From contig NC_056759.1 of NCBI RefSeq assembly GCF_018687715.1, forward strand, positions 5,275,501 to 5,339,500: 64,000 nucleotides of DNA. The letters are read 5' to 3'. The notes under the pieces were generated by a model. It was not told where the DNA came from and did not search any database. It was given only the letters and a program-made list of their open reading frames with translations. The position numbers and the translations under genes were made by a program. Positions 47,475-58,340 of this stretch are shown here, one piece after another (the stretch's first letter is position 1; the number at the start of each line of letters is the position of its first letter). This DNA comes from Carya illinoinensis. Its lineage: Eukaryota > Streptophyta > Magnoliopsida > Fagales > Juglandaceae.

Positions 47475-48219
47475 GCGGACAGTATTTATCCTAAATGTCA
47501 AACTTTTGTGAAGATTCCATTATCACGAGGGAATAAGAAGAAAATTTTTGTGAAAGCACAAGAATCCACAAGAAAATATATCAAGCGTGCATTCGGAGTA
47601 CTTCAACAATTATTTGCTATCATTTGTGGACCTTCCCGAACGTTAAAAGTGAAGGAACTAACAAATATAATGAAAGCATGTGTTATTCTACATAATATGA
47701 TCATTGAAAACGAGCGTGATGATAGTGAGAGTCCGAACATTGAGTATAATCAACTTGATGATTACCTCCCGGAATTGTCGCGCAATTATACAATTGAGTT
47801 TACGAATTTCATCCAGCGTCATCATCATATTAGAGACAGATCGGTACATCATTAGCTTTAAGAAGATCTAATTGAACATCAATGGCTATTATATTTCCAA
47901 CATTAGTTGAGGTCGCGTTATATTTTATTACTTCCTTCATGTTATTTTAAACTATGTTTGAGTTAATCTGCTTTGCATTTGTATTTCCTTAATGTTAGTA
48001 GTAACTATATTAATGGTAATCAAGTTTGGCCTCGTATTTCATTGAGTATAATAGTGGACTATATTTGAGGTAATTTATAATTGTTTCTGAAATTGTAATG
48101 ACCAATTTACTTATACAAAAATATCAATTTACACTATCATCAAAAGTACAAAAAAATATTTACATTACTTTTTATACATATATCATTGTCTAAAACATAA
48201 AATAAGAAATACAACCATA

Positions 48220-49444
48220 TACAAGCAATCCAAATCTGCTGCATGACTGCGTCTCGCCATGATTTCCCTCTAGAGTTGCTAGAAATATAGCTGCTGCACT
48301 TCTGGCATCACACTCACATCCATCATCATAATGCGTTGATTTGATTCCTTCTTCGCAAGCTCCACTTTCTCAGCCTCCAACCTCAGTCCTTCGTCCTCTT
48401 GACGAATTTTACTTTGCTTTTTTTTTTCGGATCAATTATCATCTTCTCGGCCTCCAACCTCAATCTTTCATCCTCAAGACATAATTTTTTTTCCTATTTC
48501 TACTTGTCATACTCCATCTTCTCGGCCTTAAGGCGATAAAACTCTTCTCCTGAGCGCATCACTCCTCCAAAAGTGTATACTTCATTTTTCTGAGTTGAAA
48601 ATTTTCCTTTGCTTGCCTACCTTGGGTCTTTTTTTTTTCCCTTTTCAGCTTTCCTTTCCCTTGGTTGGTCAAATTCAATAACTTCATTCTCTATCACATT
48701 CTCCGTCTCGAAATTAAAAATTGAATCCTCCGTAGTGGCAGAACATCGAGTTGGGGTCGGGGTTGGGGACGGGGACAGGGACATCGTTTTTCTTCGCTTT
48801 GGATCCTCCTTTGTGGCGCGCCAAATCTACCTAGGTTGGTCTTTCAACAGGTGCTAACAATACTCGAATTGGAAGTTGAATTTTTGGAGCAATTGGTACA
48901 TAACATTTGCCTTGTCAAACTTGCATGTAAATAAATAAAATCCATGTTAAACCAACCACAAAAAAAAAAAAAAATTTCATAAAATAAGTAAGAGTATGGA
49001 AATTCTACCTTGCCTTACTCGATCATGCCACTTTAATTTAACCATTCAACTTGAGTTAGTTTCGCACAAAATTTATTTGTGGCCTTTTGAATAACCAACC
49101 ACCGATGTGTTAAAAACTTTATTGTCCACTCATATGTGATTTCTTTATATTACTGAAAGTATTTAAAGATTTTTTTTCAAAGTTGTGAGTGTTTTATCTG
49201 TTCACTGGACGACATCAAGGCTACAATTTAGCCATGCGGAGACAAGTAACTTGTCTTCTTCGGGGATGAAGTTCGCACCCCTGACTGATTTCCTAACGCC
49301 GATAGGCTCGTTAGGAGGTAGGGGTGGAGAGTCTCCAAAGGTCATAATAGAGGTTCCACTTTGCCCAACGTAAGTGTGATCGAATTGAGGATCTTGACTA
49401 AGGAGGTTGGTGAAGTACATATATCCAGAGTCTTGTGAATCCAT
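48220..49444 (-). pseudogene. Harbinger ORF1 (Myb/trihelix-like) relic
   Basis: Begins MDSQDSGYMYFTNLLSQD at 49444 and includes RGANFIPEEDKLLVSAWLN, the conserved start of the SANT/trihelix-like DNA-binding domain in PIF ORF1 proteins. The frame stops after 80 residues. Further down the same strand, degraded pieces continue in other frames to about 48220 (Lys/Glu-rich, EEEKKKTQGRQAKENFQ). In active elements this protein works with the transposase for nuclear import and DNA binding (family knowledge). Confidence 0.65.
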
Positions 49445-52400
49445 TTCTAAAATATGAATGAAAAGTTAGAATAAGAAATTTTGAAATTTGGGGTTTAGTT
49501 GGGGTCGCCAGCTCAAGAACCGAATGGTGACAGCTGGAAAAGTTCCGCCACCCACTTATAGCTATAACTACCAGTTGCCAATATTTGTTGATCGTTCGGG
49601 TTACCTAACCATTGAGAAAATGACCAACAATTCTCCGTATCCCCACATGCGGTTGCCATCATCACAGCCGAGGGGGTTTAGTTTACACATTATTTCTCTA
49701 TCACAACATAATACAAAACATCAACCAAACAACATGCAAATCACAATAATGCTAAATAAGAGCATCCCCATCCATTTACTAATACATAGAATATATTAAT
49801 AAGACAAAAGACTCAGAATTGTGTAAATATTAACAGCATGTGTAAGTAAGAAGCCTCCCGTTCGAATGGCTACAAAACCTCACCCGAACCCCGATTGCCT
49901 TTTGTGAAAAGTACCACAAACTGCAATATGGTCATCCGGGTGAGGATTACCCTACCATATCGATGGAGCCCCATTAACACTTGTGACTTGAACTGTACTA
50001 TAACACCATCATCACAGCCTAACAATAGCCCCCTCCCCCAAAAGATAAGAAACACTGCAAATGACCCAACAACACATAATAAATTACCCTTTGGAAAGAG
50101 CAATGGAAGTGTTGTTAGATAAAGTAAAATTAAATAATGACCACATGTACATCATTGAAAGTCATGTTGAACCAATTAAATGCAAATGTTAAAAAAAAAA
50201 TTGTAACCAAAATTATATCATGAATTTTCTCACTCAAACTATTAAATATAACACCATCAATTTCATCGCCAACAAAACTTAATTTCAGATCCTATATTGA
50301 ATCCAAACAATTAAAGATTGTTGGGCTATGTAATCATGATAACAGATGGATTTACACAAGTAGTAGAGACCTATTTAGTTCATGCACGGCAAATTCCACT
50401 AAAAGGATAATAAAAAAGGACCTGATCAATGAAGAGTATATAAAATAAAAAGGGCCTAACCAATGGTATACATAAGAGACAGCTCTACATGCACGGGTAA
50501 TACACTAGCAGAGACCTTATATTCTATTGCCACTAGTGTTTAAGCACAATAAAATAATATGAATAAAATACTAATGATGATCTTACTTATTCTCCATGAA
50601 TTGTGAGGCAAAGACACAAATGAAATAAAAAGAAAAGTAGATTGTTACATGGCCAATTCAAAGCTAGAATGAAGCAATACAGGACTGGATATTTTGTCAA
50701 AGACAGCACGAAAATAAGAAAAAAAGTAGATTGTTACATAGTCAATATCACAGCTAGATTGAAGAGATATCACAGCTAGATTGAAGAAATATCATAGCTG
50801 GATTTTTTGGCGAAGACAACACCTAAATAAAACATCTTATATATATATATATATATATATGTTAGAAGAGCTATATATATATAGCTGTAAAAGAAATGCC
50901 CAAAACAACATGACTACCCAAAATGCAAATCATCATTTCTATTCCCTCCCTTCGTTAAACCATCAAACATACTAATTAATAAATATTATAAAAGTCTATC
51001 ATTCTTAAAAGCATTTAGATTAGGAATATGAGCTAAAGAGATTGGTAATCTCTTTTAATTATTTTCACAAACAAACAACCTAAGGAGTAAACAAAGTAGG
51101 CAGTAAACAAGAAAAAGCAAAGCAATTTAAAAGAAAAAAATTTAAAGGCAAGGCAGTGAACAAGCTAGCCACGATTTAAAAGAAAAAAATTTTAAAAATG
51201 AAGAAGAACTACAAAGAAAAGCCAAACAATGTGAATATTGAATATTAAAGGTAGAATCTTCAATTTCAAAAAAACAAATGAAAAAAAGACAATCACTTAA
51301 ACCAGAGGAATGATAACATTCTAGACAGAAGCATGAACACCTTGTCATCAAGGTGTTGATAAAATTTAACCATATATCCCAATTCCCAAATATTCAAATA
51401 TATTTAAAAATAGTATGGAGTAGAGATAAGGCACAACAATTTAGTGAAAACTGGAAATGCATTAAGCATGATCGAGAGGCAATTTTTGCAAACAGCAAGT
51501 TCAGATTTCAAGAGGCTCTCAAATGAAATGCAAACAGCAATTTACACAAACATCAATTTACACAAACTTGCACAGGGATAATTTTTTTGTCAAGTAATTA
51601 AATTCTCCCTAGAACCAAACCAAAGGGCAATTAAAATTACTTCAACATAAGAGAGGCTTTCAAATGAGCAGAAGATATTACACAACAAAATCACCAGAAG
51701 ATAAATACAGAGAAAGAATGAAATCTAAGATGGAAAACAGTACTGAACCAACCTCTTACAGTTTAGGAATTGGAATACAAAGTAATGTATCCCAACCTTG
51801 AAATCGAAGAGCAATTAGCATACAATTATCGAACACACATGAAACATCAAGTTGTCTCATATCTTCAATCATAGAAACAACTCCCCTTAAGAGTCTCGTA
51901 AGAAACCCCCTCCAGATAGTTTAACAACTAACTAGTTATTTCACAACACCAAAGCAACTCATTTCCCTTAACTCACTTGTGAATATTTACATGAGTTCCT
52001 CAGCTGATTTTTGCTTTCAATAACTCAATAAGCAGAAACAAATAAAAAAGATGAACCAACTGTAACTAGAAAGATCACTAAATCCCACAAGAAGCTACGG
52101 GATTACACATAAAACATGCACAATTTATTTCCAGCAATCATACATATCAGAGCAAGGATTGAGACGCCAAAATAAGCAAAAAACCACATCCATAAATCCT
52201 CATCCAACTGAATATCAAAGCAATGATTGAGCAAAAATCTCAAATTGAAAAAAGTGCCCAAAATCATCAACGTAATCAAGAGAAATATCCATGTGAAATT
52301 GAAAAATTCAACGCACCTAATCCACCAAATTCTCCTCAAAACCAACAGTCCAACGCACCGAACAGTCAAAAATGTGAAAGAGCAATTGCCTATTTTATAT

Positions 52401-52546
52401 TTGCTCAAAGATCCCCAAAAATGGGGAATCATTATATAGATCGTATACCCTAACCACAAAATGGGGAGGGATTTTTGTGAAAAACTCTACTAATTTTCCT
52501 AAATTATCGGGATAGAGGAAGGATGCAGACCCGGATGGGGATGCTC
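49445..52546. other. Non-coding right part of the Harbinger element
   Basis: No gene seen. It includes a (TA)n run and a perfect palindrome AGCTATATATATATAGCT at about 50867-50884. Confidence 0.5.
50838..50860. repeat. (TA)n microsatellite
   Basis: About 11 TA units inside the Harbinger element. Confidence 0.85.
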
Positions 52547-52675
52547 TTACTCATTATATATAATTCACTCTAGTATTAAATGTTGTAAACTTTTATCTCT
52601 TTTTATTTGAAATTTTAAACTAAAGCAAGAATACGAGTATATCTTTTTTTTGAAAAACAATACCTCTGTATTCAT

Positions 52676-53779
52676 TCATTGAATTATATTCTCACTACAA
52701 GACTTCTCTTTAACTATGATACTCCTTATACAATCTGGAACCTTCTCTATCCAAACAATCTCGGAATGAAAAAGTAATGCCTCTCTAGCTAATACATGTG
52801 CAGCCTCATTTGCCTCTCTGAACACAAAACTCACACTCCACTTTTCTCTGCCCTTTAACAGACTATTCACATCTTCAATGACACTACCATACCTAGTCAT
52901 GTCCTTTGTCTCTACATTGACAACATTCACTATGTTTTGTGCATCACCTTCGAACAATATATTGTTGAAATTAAGATCACGACACACTTCCATAGCCTTC
53001 CTTAAAGCAAAACTCTCAGCAATTGCACCATCTGTCACATAACTCATATGTTCTCTAGTTGCTACCAAAATCTCCCCTTCCTCATCCCTAATAACCACCC
53101 CAATACCCACATTTCTTTCTTTTTTATCAACTGCCGCATCCCAATTTGCCTTAACAGATAGCTCTTTTGGTCTGTTCCACCTCACATCCCTCCTATCTGA
53201 GCAAGTATCATTACCTTGCCTTACTTTAAGCTTAATCTGTTGAAAAAATCTTAGGTCCTCTCTGGCTCCTTTTATTACTTGACTTGGGCTTGCAAATTTC
53301 CCTTCAAAAATAAAATTATTCCTTCTCACCCATATACTCCTCATCACCATTACAATCTCCTCTAACTCTTCTCTGCTAGTCTTTTCCATCATTTTCTCCC
53401 AAAATACTAAAAGGTCAGTTTCCTCAGATTTCCATTTCTGTGTCACCTTTAAGGACTCAGCCCAAACATCAGCTGCTGCTGGGTATGACCAGAGTGCATG
53501 ACTTATTGTTTCCTCATCTACCTTGCAAATGGGACACTTTGAATTGTCAATTATCCTTCGCATGACCAGATTGCTCCTTGTTGCTAATAAATCTTTCACT
53601 GCTCTCCACATGAATAACTTGACTTTTCCTTGAATGTTCAGGTCCCATATACTCTGCCATCTTTTGTCCCCTTCTCTTCTCCCTAAGTTCTCACCTTTTA
53701 AAGCTTCCTTTTTGCTCATGTCCAATTGGTGAGCACTTCTAACAGTGAAAATGCCAGTTGTTATGCACCCCCATATCAA
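52676..53779 (-). pseudogene. LINE ORF2 C-terminal part: zf-RVT and RNase H
   Basis: 367-residue open piece. Residues 1-115 match the zinc-binding RT-associated domain (KVKLFMWRAVKDLLATRSNL, then CPIC..ETISHALWSYP). Residues about 205-345 match an RNase H-like domain (NWDAAVDKK, AESFALRKAMEV, LFEGDAQNIVNVVN) with the expected Asp/Glu/Asp positions. It ends shortly before the element's A-tail. Confidence 0.88.
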
Positions 53780-53974
53780 TCTATCATCAGCATTCGACTT
53801 ACTTATTGGGATACTGCAAATCTACTCCACATCTTCTTGTCTGAAAATACTTTTAATCAACTGTACATCCCATTCACCATTAGAAATGAGTTCACTTACT
53901 CTTGCTCTTGCATCCAGAACATAAATGGGAGCTTGAACACAGTATGATGATGGTGTTGGTAACCACTTATATTC

Positions 53975-55397
53975 TCATATCCTTATGCTCTTGTCATTTC
54001 CAACCCTCCATCTTAATTCTTCCTTCAGTAACTTCAGTGCTCCCCATACACTTCTCCAAATATATGAAGGTCTGTGGCCTAATTTAGCCTCAAGTAAGGA
54101 ACCTGATTTATAATATTTTTCCTTGAAAATTTTTGCCACCAAACTCCTTGGATTCTGTAGGAACCTCCATGCTTGTTTGGCTAGCAGTGCCAAATTGAAA
54201 CTCTCTAGGTCTCGGAAACCTAACCCCCATCTCCCCTTTGGTCTTCCAAGTTTTCCCCAACTGCACCAGTGTATTCCACTAGTCTTTGTTGAATTACCCC
54301 ACCAAAACTTTGTCGTTAATGAGTTGAGCTCATTGCAAAGATTTTTTGGAATTTTGAACACACTCATAATGTATGTTGGTATTGATTGCAAGACAACCTT
54401 TATCAGCACCTCCTTCCCAGCTAAGGATAGAAAGGAGTTTTTCCAGTTACTTATTCTTTTTCACACCCTTTCTTTGATACTCATGAAGGAATTGTACTTC
54501 GATTTCTCAACCACTGGTGACAACCCCAAATACTTCTCATAACTCCCTCTCATTACATTTCCACCTAGCTCCATTATCTTCTTTTCTCTCTTCTGAACTT
54601 GAATTTGTACTGAAGACCACTGCTGTCTTTTCCTTATTTAGGAACAGGCTTGATGCCTTTTCATATTTTAGAAGCATCTCTTGAATTTTTCCTCATTCTT
54701 CTGCTTTAGCTCTTCCAAACAGAATGCAATCATCTGCAAAAAGCAGATGGTTCGCTCTAGTTCCATTTCTAGCCAAAGTTACCCCTCTCATGCTACCATT
54801 TTTGTCTGACTAATTCAGTACTGAACTAAGACCCTCAGCACATGGTATAAACAAATATGGGGACAAAGGGTCCCCCTGCCTCAATCCCCTCTTAGGAAAG
54901 AATTTTGACCCAGGCTTCCCATTGATTAAAACTGAGTAGCTTACTGTTGAGACACTTCTCATGACTAAATCTATCCACTTTCTGCAAAATTCCAATTTTT
55001 CCATTACAGCATCCAAATAACCCCACTCAATTCTGTCATAAGCTTTGGACATGTCCAGCTTTATGGCCATACTCCCAACTATTCCTTTTTTCCTTGCTTT
55101 CATAGTATGGAGCACCTCATATGCTACCATTATGTTATCTGATATTAACCTCCCTGGTATGAAAGCACTTTGGTTTGGTGAGACTACATCATTCAGAAAT
55201 TTCTTTAGCCTATTAGCCAACACTTTAGACATAATCTTGTAAACTACATTACATGGACTGATAGGTATAAAGTCACTGGCCATTCTTGGTTCTTTCACTT
55301 TAGGAATAAGAGCTATGTAAGTGTGGTTCATAGAGGGAATTAAGGAGTTACCATTCAACCATTCAAGAACTGTTTTGCTCACTTCATCGCCTACCAC
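53975..55397 (-). pseudogene. LINE ORF2 reverse transcriptase region, broken
   Basis: The open piece 55397-54810 covers the fingers and palm (SFIP..RLISDNIMVAYEV, LDMSKAYDRIEW, PKRGLRQGDPLSPYLF). After a TAG at 54810 the same frame continues with LLFADDCILFGRAKA (about 54770-54730), the catalytic FADD box, then another stop. The piece 54409-53975 (VVLQSIPTYIMSVFKIP, FWWGNS, WCSWGKL) is the thumb and linker. Breaks: stops at 54810 and near 54710, plus a frameshift before 54409. Confidence 0.88.
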
Positions 55398-55462
55398 CTG
55401 CCAGTGCTTTTGGAAAAAAAGGCCCCAAACCCATCTGGTCCAGGGGATTTCAGTGGAGCCAT

Positions 55463-56825
55463 TTATTTTATAGCTGCCTCAATCTCCATTCTAATGAATT
55501 GCTTTGTTAAAGAAGAATTCATCTCAGCTGTTACACAGGATTCAACTCCCCTTAGACACTCATCAATATCCTCAGAACTTGGCAGAGATGAAGTAAACAA
55601 GTCCTGAAAGTAACTATTAAACACCAACTCTATCTGAGTATGACTGGTATGCCTCACATTTTGACCATCATAAATTTGCTTAATGCTATTCTTTTTCCTC
55701 CTTTGATTGGCATAGCTGTGAAAGAACTGAGTATTGCGATCCCCCAGTTTATACCAATCCACTTTAGCTCTTTGCCTCCACTTTAGGTCCTCCATCTCTA
55801 GGCAGACCCCTATCTCAGCTTGAACTTTCTTGATCTCCTCACTGTTATGCCAACCTTCATCTTCTTGTAGTTTTTTAAGTAATTCTGTTTTGTCCTTCAG
55901 GTCTCTCCTTCTATCATTTTCAACCATTTTGCTCAATTGCATCAATGCACCTTTACTGCTCTCCAGCAACCTTTGCAAGCCCCTACCAAATGCTTTCTCT
56001 GTTGCCCTCACTTGCCAAACTCTCTTTATTACTTCCTCACAATCATCCTCAAGAGACCATTTTGTCTCATACCTGAACAGTCTCTTCCCCCTCCATACTC
56101 TTGCAGGTTCTTGGTTCAGACATAACAAAAGTGGTTTGTGGTCTGAACATCTAGCTGCTAACACCTCTACCCATGCTTCTTTAAAAATTCCTTTCCATTT
56201 CAGATTAGCAACTGCTCTATCCAGCCTCTCTTTTGTAAATGTGTCATCCCCATGCTTGTTACTCCAGGTGTACTTGTCACCTCTCCACCCCAGATCAAAA
56301 AGCCCACCATCATCTAGTGCTTCTCTGAACCTCATCATTTGTCTCTCTTGTCTTTGCTTACCTCCACTTTTCTCATCATGTGTCAACACCTCATTAAAGT
56401 CCCCCATCACACACCAGCCCACTCACTCTGAAGGTTTCATGGAAGCCAATAGTTGCCAAGATTCAACTCTTAGGCTCGAATTGGGCTGTCCATAAAAGTC
56501 AGTTAGCAACCATCTTTCCCTTCCTTCTTCATTAGTAACCCATGCATTGATATGACTATTAGAATAGTTCATAATTTCTACACTCATTGACTGATCCCAA
56601 AGAAGCATTAAGCCCCCTTTCCTCCCCTCTGGTTCCACCACAAAGCATCCCTCACAATTCACCCTTCTTCTTATCCTCTCTCCTCTCCCACTTCTCAATT
56701 TTGTCTCCATTAAGAACAAGACCTTTGCCAAATACATTTAGCCTCTTCTCCCTTACCATTTGGCAAAGGTCTTGAACTGTCCGAGGGTTGTCAAGCCCTC
56801 GGCAGTTCCAACTTAATGTTTTCAT
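55463..56825 (-). pseudogene. LINE ORF2 apurinic-type endonuclease region, broken
   Basis: ORF2 starts at 56825 with MKTLSWNCRGLDNPRTV, the usual opening of plant L1 endonucleases. The frame shifts near 56738, continues as VLFLMETKLRSGRGERI to a stop at 56423, and resumes with GWCVMGDFNEVL, RLDRAVAN and CSDHKPLLL, the GDFN and SDHxP catalytic blocks. Confidence 0.88.
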
Positions 56826-58033
56826 AATAATAGGTGGGGCTGTTCAACAGCCTCCACCTCATTTAGAATTATCTCTTTTTCCTCACCCCCATTGACTTTT
56901 GCCTTTTTTCCCTCCCTCTCTTCTCCCTTTCCTCCACTCATATTTTTAAACATTCTTTTTGATAGGCTCAACCCACTTTGATGATTAACCCTCTCCCCTT
57001 GCTCCCTTGCTCTTCTCTTCCACGCCCCTTTTGTTACCACTTTATCTCTTAACACCAAATTGCTATCTCCTTTCCCATCAGTCACCATTTCCCTCCCCTC
57101 CACTACCCCTTCTCCTTCCTTCTTCTCCTTACCATTCTCTCTATTAATTTCAGTCTCTTTTACTCTATCTATTACTCCTGACACCAGTCTTTCCATTCCC
57201 TCTTCTTCTACCACATCTTCCCTACTCAGACCCTCTTTCATCATTTGCACTAGATCTCTTTTACTCCAATTTTCCTCATCAACTTTTGTATCTTTCTCTC
57301 TCCCCCCTACACTATCTGCTCCTTTTGTTATATTTCTTAGTTCCCCCCTCCCATTGTTACTTTCCCCTCTCTTGTATGATTTTGCTCTCACGCCTGCCCT
57401 CATCCACACATCAAACTGAACCTCCCCCTCTTCAGTCCCTAAACAACCAATTTCTCCATGGATAATACATCCACATTTAAAGCAAAAATGTGGAAGTTTC
57501 TCATATTTTACAAGTATCCAGTAAACCTTACCTTTGATGTTTATAGTCCTCCCCCTTACCAATGGCTTACTCAGGTCTATCTCTATTAGAATCCTCATAA
57601 AAGGCCCCCAACCACTAGCATCATCCTGCGTCTCCACATCCAAAACTCTTCCAATGGTCCCTCCCAACTTCTCCCCTCTCACCTTGTTCATACACACTAT
57701 TGGTAAATCATGCAATTGAACCCACATTCTTTCTTTTCTGAACTCCATCTGTTGTGGTGAAGTGAACTCATCCAGCTGCATTATTACAAATATCTAGTTG
57801 TCAAATAACCATGGTCTTCCATCCAGTATGCGCTGCTTGTCAGCTTGATTTGCAAAGGTTATCACAAAGGTGTTTGGTCCCACCTCTTGGAACTGAGCCT
57901 TTCGACTGATCCTCCAGACGTTTGTCATTGTGTTCTCTATTACCATTTTATGAATGCTTCTCTCAACCCATACCTTCCCTACCACACTACAATCTCTCTT
58001 ATATTTCAATTCATCCGATACTTCATCTTCCAT
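56822..58033 (-). pseudogene. LINE ORF1, gag-like DUF4283 protein with zinc knuckle
   Basis: The two pieces 58033-57794 (WRISRKAQFQEVGPNTFVIT, DKQRILDGRPWLFDN) and 57781-56822 (WVQLHDLPIVCMNK, CFKCGCIIHGEIGC) are the DUF4283 domain and CCHC-type knuckle of plant L1 ORF1. They are split by a stop near 57794. The C-terminal third is Glu/Lys-rich. The stop overlaps the ORF2 start as ATGA (56825-56822). Confidence 0.85.
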
Positions 58034-58340
58034 ATCAATACTCTGAATCTCTTCCTCTGTTAACTTCAGACACTTCCATTTCTTCTCCAGTTCATTTATT
58101 TTTCAGCCATCGCTCCATCACCTCCTCCTCTCGCTGCTCTTCCTACCCTGTCAAACTCTTGATAACAACCGTGCCTCCTCTGCTCCACTACTCCACCACC
58201 ATGCCACTGCCTTCACTTTTCCCTAAAAAACCGTTACACTTTTTTCCCACTACTCCACCACCTCCTAATTCTGTTAGAATATTCGTGGACCCCACTTCAC
58301 CTCACTCCCCTTCCGAGAGAAAAGAGAGAGAGAGAAGACT

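Larger units (their letters stand above)
46235..47855 (+). pseudogene. PIF/Harbinger transposase, inactive and interrupted
   Basis: DDE-type plant transposase (DDE_Tnp_4/Plant_tran family). The N-terminal part (46235-46603) has the helix-turn-helix-like region and ends in GSINYMHWK followed by a stop. In the family this block is GSI-D-CMHW, so the first catalytic Asp is Asn here. The second block (VVSYDLWVWHEFFGMP, then SYNDINVLER) is kept. The C-terminal part (about 47480-47855) reads KRAFGVLQQLFAI, where the family has ERAFGVLQ, so the catalytic Glu is Lys. Two stops near 46604-46625 and a 620-bp insertion (46855-47474) break the frame further. It cannot make working enzyme. Confidence 0.85.
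45342..52546. mobile_element. PIF/Harbinger transposon (7.2 kb, inactive)
   Basis: Left end GAGCATCTCCATCCGGTTC and inverted right end GAGCATCCCCATCCGGGTC match at 17 of 19 positions. Both are flanked by TTA (45339-45341 and 52547-52549), the target preferred by PIF/Harbinger. Inside are a broken DDE transposase gene on the plus strand (46235-47855) and the remains of the second, Myb-like gene on the minus strand (49444 downward), the usual divergent or convergent pair of this superfamily. A 620-bp hAT-like element sits in the transposase. A further TAAGAGCATCCCCATCC at about 49755-49771 suggests another Harbinger-type end nested inside. Confidence 0.82.
52644..58340 (-). mobile_element. L1-type LINE retrotransposon, degraded
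   Basis: A near full-length non-LTR element on the minus strand. In order 5' to 3': GC-richer leader (58340-58100), gag-like ORF1 (58033-56822), endonuclease (56825-55463), reverse transcriptase (55397-53975), zinc-binding and RNase H domains (53779-52676), then a short A-tail (T-run at 52644-52651 on the plus strand). Several frameshifts and stops break it. The exact 5' end and target duplication could not be fixed. Confidence 0.9.

Noticed and set aside
48609..48857. Plus-strand 82-residue frame
   Set aside because: It lies antisense to the Harbinger ORF1 relic and matches no family.
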